This document shows positions 6,750 to 14,403 of a stretch of 19,459 nucleotides of DNA, piece after piece. Made by a program: the position numbers and the translations under genes. How positions within the stretch are numbered: the first letter of the stretch is position 1; every line of letters starts with the position of its first letter. The notes beneath the pieces are model-generated. The model did no database searches. It saw only the letters and a program-made list of their open reading frames with translations, and had not been told where the DNA came from. This DNA comes from an uncultured Clostridia bacterium (GTDB lineage: Bacteria; Bacillota; Clostridia; UBA1381), in assembly GCA_934463455.1 (NCBI GenBank), contig CAKSJU010000036.1, positions 1 through 19,459 of the forward strand. The letters run 5' to 3'.

Positions 6750-7397
6750 ATGGAATATTCAAAAAAAGCCGCAATTTCGCAGAATAAGAAAAAATTCAAT
6801 ATTATAACCGTTTCGGCAGTCGGAGCGGTTTGCCTTGTGGGAATTTTGCTGGCGGTATACAGCTTATATAAAGCAAGTTATTTGTATGCGGCACTTTATT
6901 TTATTGCCGTTTTGCTCGGATTGGGATATGTTATTATAAAAATTAATTCGATAATTCCGCTTTATATTGCAGCGGACGGAAGAAATGTGTATATCCAGAA
7001 TTGGAACAACGGTGCGTTTGCTTATAATATTAATTTCAAACCGTCGTTTTTGGCGGATTTTATCCCGGCAAAGGTGGTAAAATATGAAATACCGATAGAA
7101 AAAATAGAGAAAATATATGTCGGAAGCAAGAATTATCTTGCGCGGAATTTAGAGAATACCGACTTTGCCGAACGTGCCGGAAAGCTTGAAAGAGCGCGCC
7201 GCAGCGATAAGAATGCGGTTAGAAGAATGGATTTTATTTGTATAACCGATAATGAAAACAAGGTTTATTTTATGCCTGTCTCGGATATTGATACAAAAGC
7301 TTTGGCGGAGATTGTGAATTATGTGCACAGAAAAAATCCCGAAGCGGAAATAAAATGCAATTTGAGGGAAATAAGAGCACGGCTCACAATCGGTTAG
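6750..7397 (+). CDS. Unknown two-helix membrane protein with a cytosolic domain
   Basis: 215 residues; the ATG at 6750 has GGGAGA at 6735-6740, inside the end of the upstream gene. A basic N terminus is followed by two hydrophobic helices (about 17-38 and 43-64). A soluble region of about 150 residues comes next, with alternating hydrophobic residues, for example the YEIPIEKIEKIYVGSK segment, reminiscent of bacterial PH-like domains. A basic stretch (about 147-160, Arg/Lys-rich) and a helix at the C terminus follow. I do not recognise a family. The position, one base after the TtcA-like gene and 53 bases before queF, suggests co-expression with tRNA-modification genes but not a proven role. 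No catalytic motif is evident. Confidence 0.75.
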   Translation: MEYSKKAAISQNKKKFNIITVSAVGAVCLVGILLAVYSLYKASYLYAALYFIAVLLGLGYVIIKINSIIPLYIAADGRNVYIQNWNNGAFAYNINFKPSFLADFIPAKVVKYEIPIEKIEKIYVGSKNYLARNLENTDFAERAGKLERARRSDKNAVRRMDFICITDNENKVYFMPVSDIDTKALAEIVNYVHRKNPEAEIKCNLREIRARLTIG

Positions 7398-7450
7398 TAA
7401 AATAAGAAAAATTTTTACTGAGCCGAATAAAAAAGAAAAGAGGAATAAAA

Positions 7451-7927
7451 ATGCCGAGAACAAAAAAAGAAACAGAAAATTTAACGCTTTTGGGCAATAA
7501 AAAAACCGTTTATGCGGATGACTATGCGCCCGAGGTGCTGGAGACTTTTTTAAACAAGCATCCGGATAATGATTATATGGTTACATTTAACTGCCCGGAG
7601 TTTACATCGCTTTGCCCAATAACAGGACAGCCGGATTTTGCGAAAATAGTGATTAATTATATTCCGGACAAGCTTATGGTGGAAAGTAAAGCATTGAAGC
7701 TGTATCTTTTCAGCTTTCGTAACCACGGGGATTTTCATGAGGATTGCATAAATATTATTATGAAAGACCTAAAAAAGCTTATGGACCCCAAATATATTGA
7801 AGTTAAGGGGATTTTTACGCCGAGAGGCGGAATTTCGATTTATCCGTTCGCAAATTACGGAAGAGCGGGAACAAAATATGAAAAAATAGCGGAAGAAAGA
7901 TTGTTTTCCGAACTAAATCATAATTAA
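7451..7927 (+). CDS. queF: preQ0 reductase (7-cyano-7-deazaguanine reductase)
   Basis: NADPH-dependent nitrile reductase that turns preQ0 into preQ1, the base inserted into tRNAs with GUN anticodons on the way to queuosine. This is the short, unimodular (Bacillus-type) form, 158 residues. The catalytic Cys C55 (FTSLCP) and D62 (GQPDF) are at the same numbers I recall for the Bacillus subtilis enzyme. The family motif ESKALKLYLFSFRNHGDFHE starts at 78. The 53-base upstream gap has an AGAGGA SD but is too short and has no sign of a preQ1 riboswitch. It is the first of four adjacent queuosine genes. Confidence 0.96.
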   Translation: MPRTKKETENLTLLGNKKTVYADDYAPEVLETFLNKHPDNDYMVTFNCPEFTSLCPITGQPDFAKIVINYIPDKLMVESKALKLYLFSFRNHGDFHEDCINIIMKDLKKLMDPKYIEVKGIFTPRGGISIYPFANYGRAGTKYEKIAEERLFSELNHN

Positions 7928-7942
7928 GAAAGAAGAATTGAT

Positions 7943-8596
7943 ATGAGAAAAGCACTGGTAGTTTTATCGGGAGGTCAGGACAGTACAACCTGTCTGTTTT
8001 GGGCAATTGACCGATACAAAAAGGAAAATGTTTCGGCAATTGGCTTTGATTACGGTCAAAGACATAAGGCGGAGCTTGATTGCGCAAAGAAGATTTCTGC
8101 GGAAGCGGGAATACCTTTTGAAATAATAAAAACACCGATTATAAGCGAGCTTTCGGCAAATTCGCTCACGCGGGAGGACATTCCGGTCGAAGAAAAGAAG
8201 CCGGAGGGAGCGCCCCCGAACACATTTGTTGAGGGAAGAAATTTACTTTTTTTGAGCTATGCGGCAATTTATGCAAAAACTCACGGAATAACGGATTTGA
8301 TAACCGGAGTATGTGAAACGGACTTTTCGGGCTATCCCGATTGCCGCGATGAATTTATCAAATCTTTGAATGTTACCTTGAATCTTGCAATGGACTACAG
8401 ATTTGTTATCCATACGCCGCTTATGTGGCTTACAAAGGCTCAGACCTGGGAGCTTGCGGATAAGCTCGGAGTTTTGGATATAATAAAAAATCAAACGCTT
8501 ACCTGCTATAACGGTATTCCGGGGGCCGGCTGCGGACATTGCCCGTCCTGCTATTTGAGAAAAAGAGGATATGATGAATATATGAAAGGGAGATAA
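7943..8596 (+). CDS. queC: 7-cyano-7-deazaguanine synthase
   Basis: ATP-dependent ligase of the PP-loop family that converts 7-carboxy-7-deazaguanine and ammonia into preQ0. SGGQDS at 9-14 is the ATP loop; C188, C197, C200 and C203 (GCGHCPSCYLR) bind the structural zinc. 217 residues, normal length. The SD is a modest AGAAAGAAG 8-16 bases upstream. It begins 15 bases after queF, so they are one transcription unit. Confidence 0.96.
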   Translation: MRKALVVLSGGQDSTTCLFWAIDRYKKENVSAIGFDYGQRHKAELDCAKKISAEAGIPFEIIKTPIISELSANSLTREDIPVEEKKPEGAPPNTFVEGRNLLFLSYAAIYAKTHGITDLITGVCETDFSGYPDCRDEFIKSLNVTLNLAMDYRFVIHTPLMWLTKAQTWELADKLGVLDIIKNQTLTCYNGIPGAGCGHCPSCYLRKRGYDEYMKGR

Positions 8597-8603
8597 GCAA
8601 AAA

Positions 8604-8936
8604 ATGTATGAGGTTGTTAAGTCATTGGAAATCAGCGCTGCGCATCGCTTGAGCTTACCGTATGAATCCAAATGCACCAATTTGCACGGACACAACTGGC
8701 GCATTAAGGTTTTTCTGCGCAGTGAGACCTTGAACGACGAGGGAATGGTTATGGATTTTAAGACCATAAAAACCAAAATAGAAAATCGGCTTGACCATAA
8801 AGTTTTGAACGATGAAGTAAGCTTTAATCCTACAGCGGAAAATCTTGCAAAGTTTATTTGCGATGAGCTTGAGCCTTTCTGTTTTCGGGTGGAAATATTC
8901 GAAAGTGAAAATAATATGGCTGTTTACTATAAGTAA
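8604..8936 (+). CDS. queD: 6-carboxy-5,6,7,8-tetrahydropterin synthase
   Basis: Makes 6-carboxytetrahydropterin from dihydroneopterin triphosphate, the product of GTP cyclohydrolase I. The 110-residue 6-pyruvoyl-tetrahydropterin-synthase fold has its zinc His residues H14, H28 and H30 (LHGHNW), catalytic Cys C24, H65 in LDHKVLND and E100 near the end, all present. SD AAAGGGAGA at 8584-8592 lies inside the queC terminus, and the gap is 7 bases, consistent with coupled translation. Confidence 0.95.
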   Translation: MYEVVKSLEISAAHRLSLPYESKCTNLHGHNWRIKVFLRSETLNDEGMVMDFKTIKTKIENRLDHKVLNDEVSFNPTAENLAKFICDELEPFCFRVEIFESENNMAVYYK

Positions 8937-8957
8937 TTATGAAAGGGTCGTTTTGCA

Positions 8958-9617
8958 ATGAAATATAAGGTAGTGGAGATATTCGACAGTATAGACGGTG
9001 AGGGAAAGCGTACCGGTCAGCCGGTGTCCTTTGTCCGGCTGGCGGGATGCAATTTAAGATGCAGCTACTGCGACACTTTATATGCGCTTTTTAATGAAGA
9101 AAAGCCGTGCGAGTATAAAGAAATGACGGCGGAGGAAATTTTTGAAAAAGTAAATCAAAATTATCGGCGCATAACTCTTACCGGCGGAGAGCCGCTCATT
9201 GCCGAGGGCGTGAAAGATTTGATAAAATTGTTTTCCGACAGAGGTTTTGAGGTGAATATCGAAACGAACGGAGCATGCGATACGGAAAAGTTCGACGTAG
9301 CTGAGAATGTGTTTTTTACAATTGATTATAAGCTTTTGTCAAGCGGAATGTCGGATAAAATGCTTTGGAAAAATTATTTGAGCTTAAAGCCGCGCGATGT
9401 TATAAAGTTTGTTGTCGGCTCGGATGAGGATGCGGCGCAGATGATTGACATAATGGGGAAATTAAAGAAATACTATGAGGAAATGCCGAATGTTTTTGTC
9501 GGCGCGGTATACGGAAAATATGATATAAAAAAGCTTGTGGATTTGATTATGAAAAACCCTGAATTGTCGGACGCGAAAGTTCAAATCCAGCTTCACAAAT
9601 ATATAGGAGTTTTATAA
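8958..9617 (+). CDS. queE: 7-carboxy-7-deazaguanine synthase (radical SAM)
   Basis: Radical SAM enzyme that rearranges the QueD product to 7-carboxy-7-deazaguanine. C31-x3-C35-x2-C38 (CNLRCSYC) binds the 4Fe-4S cluster; DSIDGEGKRTGQP and LTGGEPL are QueE hallmarks, and QLHKYIGV at the C terminus is typical. 219 residues. SD AAAGGG at 8942-8947. Last gene of the queuosine set. folE, which would supply the QueD substrate, and tgt/queA/queG or queH, which finish queuosine, are not in this window. Confidence 0.96.
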   Translation: MKYKVVEIFDSIDGEGKRTGQPVSFVRLAGCNLRCSYCDTLYALFNEEKPCEYKEMTAEEIFEKVNQNYRRITLTGGEPLIAEGVKDLIKLFSDRGFEVNIETNGACDTEKFDVAENVFFTIDYKLLSSGMSDKMLWKNYLSLKPRDVIKFVVGSDEDAAQMIDIMGKLKKYYEEMPNVFVGAVYGKYDIKKLVDLIMKNPELSDAKVQIQLHKYIGVL

Positions 9618-9682
9618 CACGAATGCAGGGAACGCTGCTTTGATTTAAATAATATGCCCTGAGGGCAGAACGGAGGATTAAT

Positions 9683-10828
9683 ATGGATACAAGACAAGCT
9701 GTTTCGGCAGATAAAGAAAATTTAAAGGATTTATGGAAAAATTCATTTCATTTTGAAGATTCGTTTATTAACTGGTATTTTGACAAAGTGTTTGAGCCGG
9801 AGAATACTTTGGTAACAACCGATAAATCGCACATTATGTCGAGTCTTTCGGTGATGGAACAAACACTTAATATTTCGGGCTGCAACGTAAAAACGGCATA
9901 TATTTCCGGACTTGCCGTACTGCCCGAATACAGAAATGATGACAATATGAAAAGCCTGGTCACCGATGCGATTGTGGCAGCGTCGAGGGGCGGTTATATT
10001 CTGAGTATGCTGATTCCGTCAAATTACAGATTTTGCGAGAGATTCGGCTGGAGGACAGCATACAGCTATAAGCAGTATGACATAACGCCGGAGGATTTGC
10101 CGGAGTATAGGGTAAACTGTCGTTTTGAACGCGCACAGATTAATGACAATACTGTTTTTGAATTGAATAGTATTTATAAAGCTTTTATGAAAGACAAAAA
10201 CGCATATGCTTTAAGAGATAAGAAAAATTGGGTGCTTATTCTTGAAGATTTGTTCTATAATTTCGGCGGACAATGCCTTATATTAAAAGACGATGAGAAT
10301 AATGCCGTCGGATATATATTGAGTATTATCCGCGATAAGAAGATGTGGGTTTATGAATTTGCATATACAAACAGAGCGGCATATGAAAATATTATCGGAT
10401 TTATGAACGCTCACAAGCTCTATGTGGACAAAATTGCAATAAAAGCGGCAGCGGACGATTTGTCGTATTTGGATTTTTGCGACTGCCGCGAGGCTGTGCG
10501 CTATTGCCCGTTTGCGGCGGCACGTATAACCGACGCAAAAAAAGCACTGCAAATTGCATGCACAAATTTGGAGGGCAATTTTAAGATTCAGATTATAGAC
10601 CGTTTGATAGAAGATAATAACAAAACATTCCTGCTCGGCACCGAAAGTGCCGAAGAGACAGAAGAGGAAGCGGAGGTTATTACCGATATAGGCACATTAA
10701 CTCAGCTTTTTATGGGCTATATCAGTGTAGCGGAAGCCTGCCGCATGAATTTGATAAGCGGAAATGCCGAAGCTTTGAAAAAAATATTCGGCAAAAAAAA
10801 TAATTATATTAATATGCTTTTGGTGTAA
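9683..10828 (+). CDS. Eis-like GNAT acetyltransferase with SCP2-type C terminus
   Basis: 381 residues, the length of the Eis family (about 400). An N-terminal GNAT domain includes a motif A region (YISGLAVLPEYR at 73-84) and the Eis-typical block ending FCERFGW (117-123). A second GNAT-like region follows (about 150-280), then a sterol-carrier-like domain (about 285-381). Characterised relatives acetylate amines such as aminoglycosides or polyamines, but chromosomal homologues in Firmicutes are mostly of unknown substrate. The acetyl-CoA loop reads R84-N-D-D where R-x-x-G is expected, which may weaken CoA binding. SD GGAGG at 9672-9676; a small GGGCA hairpin (9655-9667) precedes it. It lies 65 bases after queE, so the expression link is uncertain. 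Confidence 0.8.
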   Translation: MDTRQAVSADKENLKDLWKNSFHFEDSFINWYFDKVFEPENTLVTTDKSHIMSSLSVMEQTLNISGCNVKTAYISGLAVLPEYRNDDNMKSLVTDAIVAASRGGYILSMLIPSNYRFCERFGWRTAYSYKQYDITPEDLPEYRVNCRFERAQINDNTVFELNSIYKAFMKDKNAYALRDKKNWVLILEDLFYNFGGQCLILKDDENNAVGYILSIIRDKKMWVYEFAYTNRAAYENIIGFMNAHKLYVDKIAIKAAADDLSYLDFCDCREAVRYCPFAAARITDAKKALQIACTNLEGNFKIQIIDRLIEDNNKTFLLGTESAEETEEEAEVITDIGTLTQLFMGYISVAEACRMNLISGNAEALKKIFGKKNNYINMLLV

Positions 10829-10843
10829 GGAGATTTAAGTTTT

Positions 10844-10915
10844 ATGACTTACAGTACGGAAAGGAATGGTTATAAATGGTATATGTTTTACTGGCGGACG
10901 GATTTGAAGAGGTAG
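10844..10915 (+). CDS. Possible 23-codon leader ORF overlapping the DJ-1 start
   Basis: A strong AAGGAG (10827-10832, overlapping the upstream stop codon) precedes an ATG at 10844. It opens a 23-codon frame that ends with TAG at 10913-10915, inside the next gene. The peptide (aromatic and basic) resembles nothing I know. It may be a translated leader that affects initiation at 10876, or the SD may serve nothing. Weak call. Confidence 0.25.
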   Translation: MTYSTERNGYKWYMFYWRTDLKR

Positions 10916-11409
10916 AGGCTATAGAGCCGGTGGATATTCTTCGCCGCGGCGGTGTTAATGTAAAAACGGTTGGGTTAAATAATAAAAATGTAACCGGTGC
11001 ACACGATATTACCGTTGAGGCGGATATCCTTTTGGAGGAAGTATCGCTTGATAATGCACAGCTTATAATGCTCCCGGGAGGACCGGGACATACAAACATC
11101 GAGGAAAACGACCGCGCGAAGGACTTAATAAAAAATGCATATGAAAAAGGAATATTTATAAGCGCGATATGCGCGTCTCCGTCAATACTCGGAAAAATGG
11201 GTATTCTGGAGAATAAAACCGCAACGTGCTTCCCGAGATATGAAAAATTCTTAAAAGGTGCGGTTGTTTCTTCGGAAAAAGCTGTACGTGACGGAAAAAT
11301 AATTACCGGAAAGGGTGCCGGAGCTGCGGCGGATTTCGGATTTTTAATGCTTGAAGCATTAAAAGATAAAGAAACAGCCGATAAAATAAGGAGTGCAATG
11401 CAATATTGA
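10876..11409 (+). CDS. DJ-1/PfpI family protein
   Basis: 177-residue flavodoxin-like protein of the DJ-1/YajL/ThiJ group. E14 (GFEEVEA) and C99 at the nucleophile elbow (AICASPS) match the conserved Glu-Cys pair of DJ-1. The position of the DJ-1 His is occupied by Cys in TATCFP, common in bacterial members. The family includes glyoxalase or deglycase and chaperone-like proteins, so the precise activity is open. Start 10876: SD GGAAAGGA around 10859-10866. Its TGA overlaps the TTG start of the next gene, so the two are probably translationally coupled. Confidence 0.9.
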   Translation: MVYVLLADGFEEVEAIEPVDILRRGGVNVKTVGLNNKNVTGAHDITVEADILLEEVSLDNAQLIMLPGGPGHTNIEENDRAKDLIKNAYEKGIFISAICASPSILGKMGILENKTATCFPRYEKFLKGAVVSSEKAVRDGKIITGKGAGAAADFGFLMLEALKDKETADKIRSAMQY

Positions 11410-11951
11410 ACAAAAAAGAACTGCGCCTTTTAATGAAAGAAAAGAGAACTGCGCTTTGCAGAAGTAAGACAGAGGAAAAAAGCGGTAAAATATGCGAAAT
11501 GATTACAGCGTCCGAGCAGTACAAAAAAGCCGGCTTTATTGCGATTTATCTTGCGATACAAAATGAAGCCTGTGTAGACAGACTGGCAGACAGTGCTTTT
11601 TCGGACGGTAAGCGTGTTTGCGTGCCGGTTGTCTGCGGAGATGAAATGTATTTTTCCGAAATATATAAAAACGATAATTTTGTATGCGGAAAATTCGGAA
11701 TAAAAGAGCCGGAAATAAAGAGAAGAACAAACGGTGCGGATTTGATATTTGTACCCGGACTTGCTTTTTCAAAAGACGGAAGCCGCTTGGGACGAGGCGG
11801 AGGATATTATGACCGTATACTTGCAAAAACAACCGCGGAGACTGTCGGTGTGTGTTATGAATTTCAGATATGCGATAAAATCCAAGCCGAGCCGCATGAC
11901 AGAAAAGTGAGCCGTATTATTACCGAAAGAGGGATGATAGATTGTGAATAA
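11406..11951 (+). CDS. 5-formyltetrahydrofolate cyclo-ligase
   Basis: ATP-dependent enzyme that recycles 5-formyl-THF to 5,10-methenyl-THF in one-carbon metabolism (MTHFS, YgfA/Fau family). 181 residues. The N-terminal KKELRLLMKEKR and the C-terminal signature DLIFVPGLAFS with RLGRGGGYYDR are diagnostic. The start is TTG at 11406, overlapping the upstream TGA as TTGA; AAGGAG at 11388-11393 is the SD, 12 bases away. The next in-frame ATG (11433) would remove the conserved N-terminal helix, so TTG is preferred. The gene end overlaps the next start by 8 bases. Confidence 0.92.
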   Translation: MNKKELRLLMKEKRTALCRSKTEEKSGKICEMITASEQYKKAGFIAIYLAIQNEACVDRLADSAFSDGKRVCVPVVCGDEMYFSEIYKNDNFVCGKFGIKEPEIKRRTNGADLIFVPGLAFSKDGSRLGRGGGYYDRILAKTTAETVGVCYEFQICDKIQAEPHDRKVSRIITERGMIDCE

Positions 11952-12789
11952 AGGATTTCAAAAAAGCTGGATACTTATATTGATTACAATGTGTCTGCTT
12001 TTTGTATTCGGACTTTTGGGATTTATCCCTTTTTTTGCAAAGCATGAATATCTTTTTACTTCGCTGGGCGAGCTTGCGCTGATTTTGCCGATAGCACTCG
12101 GTGTCGGGCAGCTCGGAAAGCCTGAATTTTTCAAATCGCTAAAGACCGGATTTTCTCCGTCACTTATACCGATATTGATTTTAATTCCGTTTTGCATGCA
12201 GACATTTGTTTTATATATGACGATGCCGCTGCATTCGCTTTTATATGAAATTTTTGGCGATACGCAAAGTGATGTGGATAATGCAAAAAATCTTTTTGAA
12301 TTTGCAGCACAGATTTTTTCGGTATGTATTCTGCCGGCAATTATAGAAGAGATTTTGTGCCGTGGAGTTGTTATGGACATGATGAAGCCGTACGGAATAT
12401 CCGCAGCCATGCTTATTTCCGCGCTTGCTTTTACGCTTTTGCATTTTTCGGTATATTCGTTCACGATTATTTTTATGCTCGGAGTGATGATGGCGGCTGT
12501 GAGGATAATGACAGGCTCGATGCGGGCGTGTATTCTTATGCATTTTTCGAATAATTTGTTTACGCTGCTGATGAATTATCTACCTGCTGAAAATGAATTT
12601 TTGGCGGCGGCAATATCGATACTGTCCTTTGCTTTTTTTCCGATATTGACATTGCGGCTTTTAAAAAAGACAGAAAAAAATATTTCCGCTTTGACCGATG
12701 TCAAAACGGAAAAAATGACATTTTCTCCGGCAATGTGTATATGTCTCGCGGTTTTTGCCGCAACCACTCTTTTTGAAGCGATAATTTGA
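11944..12789 (+). CDS. CPBP family intramembrane metalloprotease
   Basis: 281-residue multi-helix membrane protein of the CAAX protease and bacteriocin-processing (CPBP/Abi) family. E135-E136-x3-R140 (EEILCR), H167 (FTLLH) and H200-x3-N204 (HFSNN) are the three conserved intramembrane motifs, so catalytic competence is likely. Hydrophobic helices occupy about 9-30, 41-55, 74-93, 118-133, 152-190, 197-212, 216-240 and 262-281. Start GTG at 11944, overlapping the end of the preceding gene, with AGAGGG at 11928-11933 as SD. Bacterial members have been tied to peptide immunity and other membrane proteolysis; the substrate here is unknown. Confidence 0.9.
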   Translation: MNKGFQKSWILILITMCLLFVFGLLGFIPFFAKHEYLFTSLGELALILPIALGVGQLGKPEFFKSLKTGFSPSLIPILILIPFCMQTFVLYMTMPLHSLLYEIFGDTQSDVDNAKNLFEFAAQIFSVCILPAIIEEILCRGVVMDMMKPYGISAAMLISALAFTLLHFSVYSFTIIFMLGVMMAAVRIMTGSMRACILMHFSNNLFTLLMNYLPAENEFLAAAISILSFAFFPILTLRLLKKTEKNISALTDVKTEKMTFSPAMCICLAVFAATTLFEAII

Positions 12790-12845
12790 AGGAATGTAAA
12801 AAAACAGCGATTGTAAATAACGTTCTTAGAGATAGGAGTATATAT

Positions 12846-13613
12846 ATGCTTTTTGATTCACATGCACACTATGATGATGAAAAATTTAATGATGACAGAG
12901 ACGAGCTTTTAAAGAGCATGCGGGACAATAATGTCGGATATATAATGAATTCTTGCTCTTCGCTTGCCGATATACCGAATATATTTGCACTTGCGGAAAA
13001 ATATCCTTTTATATATCTTTCGGCGGGAATACATCCGCATGAAGTGTCGAATGTGTCCGAAGCTGACATGGAATTGCTGAAAAAAGCATGCGAAAACCCG
13101 AAAGTAAGGGCAATAGGCGAAATAGGTCTTGATTATTTTTATGACAATTCGCCGCGGGATGCTCAGAAAAAATGGTTTGCGCGGCAGATTGAAATTGCCG
13201 GGGAGCTGGCTTTGCCGATTGTTATACATGACCGTGACGCGCATAAGGATACAATGGATATACTGCACGGCTTTGACATGCAGAAAATCGAAGGAGAATT
13301 TCATTGCTTTGCGGGCAGTAAGGAAATGGCAAAAGAAGTTCTTAATATGGGAATGTATATCGCTTTCGGAGGCTCGCTTACTTTTAAAAAATCAGTACGT
13401 CCGAAAGAGGTTGCGGAATATGTTCCGCTTGACAGAATGCTGATAGAAACCGATTGTCCCTACCTTACCCCCGAGCCGTATCGGAGCAGACGGAACAATT
13501 CGATATATATGAAGTATGTTGTTGAAATGCTGGCAGACATAAAAAAAGTGCCGCCGGAGACGATAGAAAAAGTCACGGAGGAAAATGCAAAAAGGCTTTT
13601 CAATATCAAATAG
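12846..13613 (+). CDS. TatD family metal-dependent hydrolase
   Basis: 255-residue TIM-barrel hydrolase. The metal ligands are all present: H6-x-H8 (HAHYDD), E92 (GEIGLDY), H128 (IHDRDAH), H153 (FHCFAG) and D203 (ETDCPYLTP). Characterised TatD enzymes are 3'-5' exonucleases or DNases, with some D-aminoacyl-tRNA deacylase activity reported in the wider family. ATG 12846 has AGGAG at 12834-12838; the frame is open 20 codons upstream but that stretch has no TatD homology. It is immediately followed by its dedicated radical SAM partner. Confidence 0.94.
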   Translation: MLFDSHAHYDDEKFNDDRDELLKSMRDNNVGYIMNSCSSLADIPNIFALAEKYPFIYLSAGIHPHEVSNVSEADMELLKKACENPKVRAIGEIGLDYFYDNSPRDAQKKWFARQIEIAGELALPIVIHDRDAHKDTMDILHGFDMQKIEGEFHCFAGSKEMAKEVLNMGMYIAFGGSLTFKKSVRPKEVAEYVPLDRMLIETDCPYLTPEPYRSRRNNSIYMKYVVEMLADIKKVPPETIEKVTEENAKRLFNIK

Positions 13614-13631
13614 AAGAAAGGAAAGATAAAA

Positions 13632-14237
13632 ATGAGCGCAATGAATATTGTATATAAATATCAAAACGGAATTTACGTTAATGTTACCAACAGATGTACC
13701 AACAGATGTGAGTTTTGTATAAGATATACTCCGTCGGGGGTTGACCATATTGATTTATGGCTTGAGAGAGAGCCGACGGCAGAAGAAATTATTTCCGCAT
13801 TGGAGAAAAATAATTATAAGGATTACAAAGAGGTTATTTTCTGCGGTTACGGTGAGCCGCTTATGCGTTTTGACGTTGTTATGGAGGTTTGTAAATATAT
13901 CAAGAAAAACAGCGGCGTTAAAGTAAGAATTAACACGAACGGTCATGCAAATCACTGTGCCGGCCGTGATGTCACTCCCGAAATGGAAGGTCTGGTCGAT
14001 ACTCTTTCAATAAGTCTCAATGCTTCAAATGCGAAGGAGTACCAGAAAATATGCAAATGCAATTTCGGCGAAGACGGATTTTACGAAATGCTTGATTTTG
14101 CAAAAAAATCGGCACGATTTGTTCCGCATGTTGTTTTGAGCGTTGTGGATGTAATAGGCAAGGAAGAAATTGAAAAATGCCGCAGGATTGCGGAGGAAGC
14201 GGGCGTTGAATACAGAGTGCGCGAATATTCGGAATAA
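13632..14237 (+). CDS. TatD-associated radical SAM protein
   Basis: 201-residue small radical SAM protein. C22-x3-C26-x2-C29 (CTNRCEFC) binds the 4Fe-4S cluster; GYGEP (80s) and INTNG (about 100) are the SAM-binding strands. The opening NVTNRCTNRCEFC and the genomic position directly after tatD match a family described as 'radical SAM protein, TatD family-associated' (TIGR04038, from memory). Its reaction is unknown. The protein is close to the minimum size for the core fold and has no SPASM-type extra cluster domain. SD AAAGGAAAG at 13617-13625; 18 bases after tatD. Confidence 0.9.
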   Translation: MSAMNIVYKYQNGIYVNVTNRCTNRCEFCIRYTPSGVDHIDLWLEREPTAEEIISALEKNNYKDYKEVIFCGYGEPLMRFDVVMEVCKYIKKNSGVKVRINTNGHANHCAGRDVTPEMEGLVDTLSISLNASNAKEYQKICKCNFGEDGFYEMLDFAKKSARFVPHVVLSVVDVIGKEEIEKCRRIAEEAGVEYRVREYSE

Positions 14238-14256
14238 AAATTTACATTAAAAAAAG

Positions 14257-14295
14257 AAACCTGCGGGGAATACAAAACGCAGGTTCTTTTTATAT
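14257..14295 (+). terminator. Intrinsic terminator after the TatD/radical SAM pair
   Basis: AACCTGCG (14258-14265) pairs perfectly with CGCAGGTT (14278-14285) around a 12-base loop, followed by C and five Ts (14287-14291). This closes the transcription unit that ends with the radical SAM gene. Confidence 0.9.
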
Positions 14296-14403
14296 AGGGA
14301 TAAAGGGTGAATATATATATTCGCTCTCATATCTATTTTATCACAAAATTCATCATATTTCAATATTGTTACCTATTTGTAATTTAACAGAAATATTAAT
14401 GTA

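Noticed and set aside
7398..7450. Possible preQ1 riboswitch ahead of queF
   Set aside because: Only 53 A-rich bases are available, with no C-rich pseudoknot-forming tail or stem of the preQ1 aptamer.
9628..9667. Small hairpins between queE and the Eis-like gene as a terminator
   Set aside because: Stems of 4-5 bp with no T-run; they cannot be called a terminator.
11958..12464. 168-codon open frame on the - strand inside the CPBP protease gene
   Set aside because: Antisense shadow of a clear membrane protein gene; the composition only mirrors the opposite strand.
12786..12845. 20-codon N-terminal extension of TatD starting at TTG 12786
   Set aside because: The ATG at 12846 has a well-placed AGGAG and begins exactly at the conserved MLFDSHAH; the extension shows no TatD features.
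14309..14322. 14-bp perfect palindrome GAATATATATATTC as an operator
   Set aside because: Mostly alternating AT, which is easily found in AT-rich intergenic DNA; mentioned with the promoter but not called as a site.
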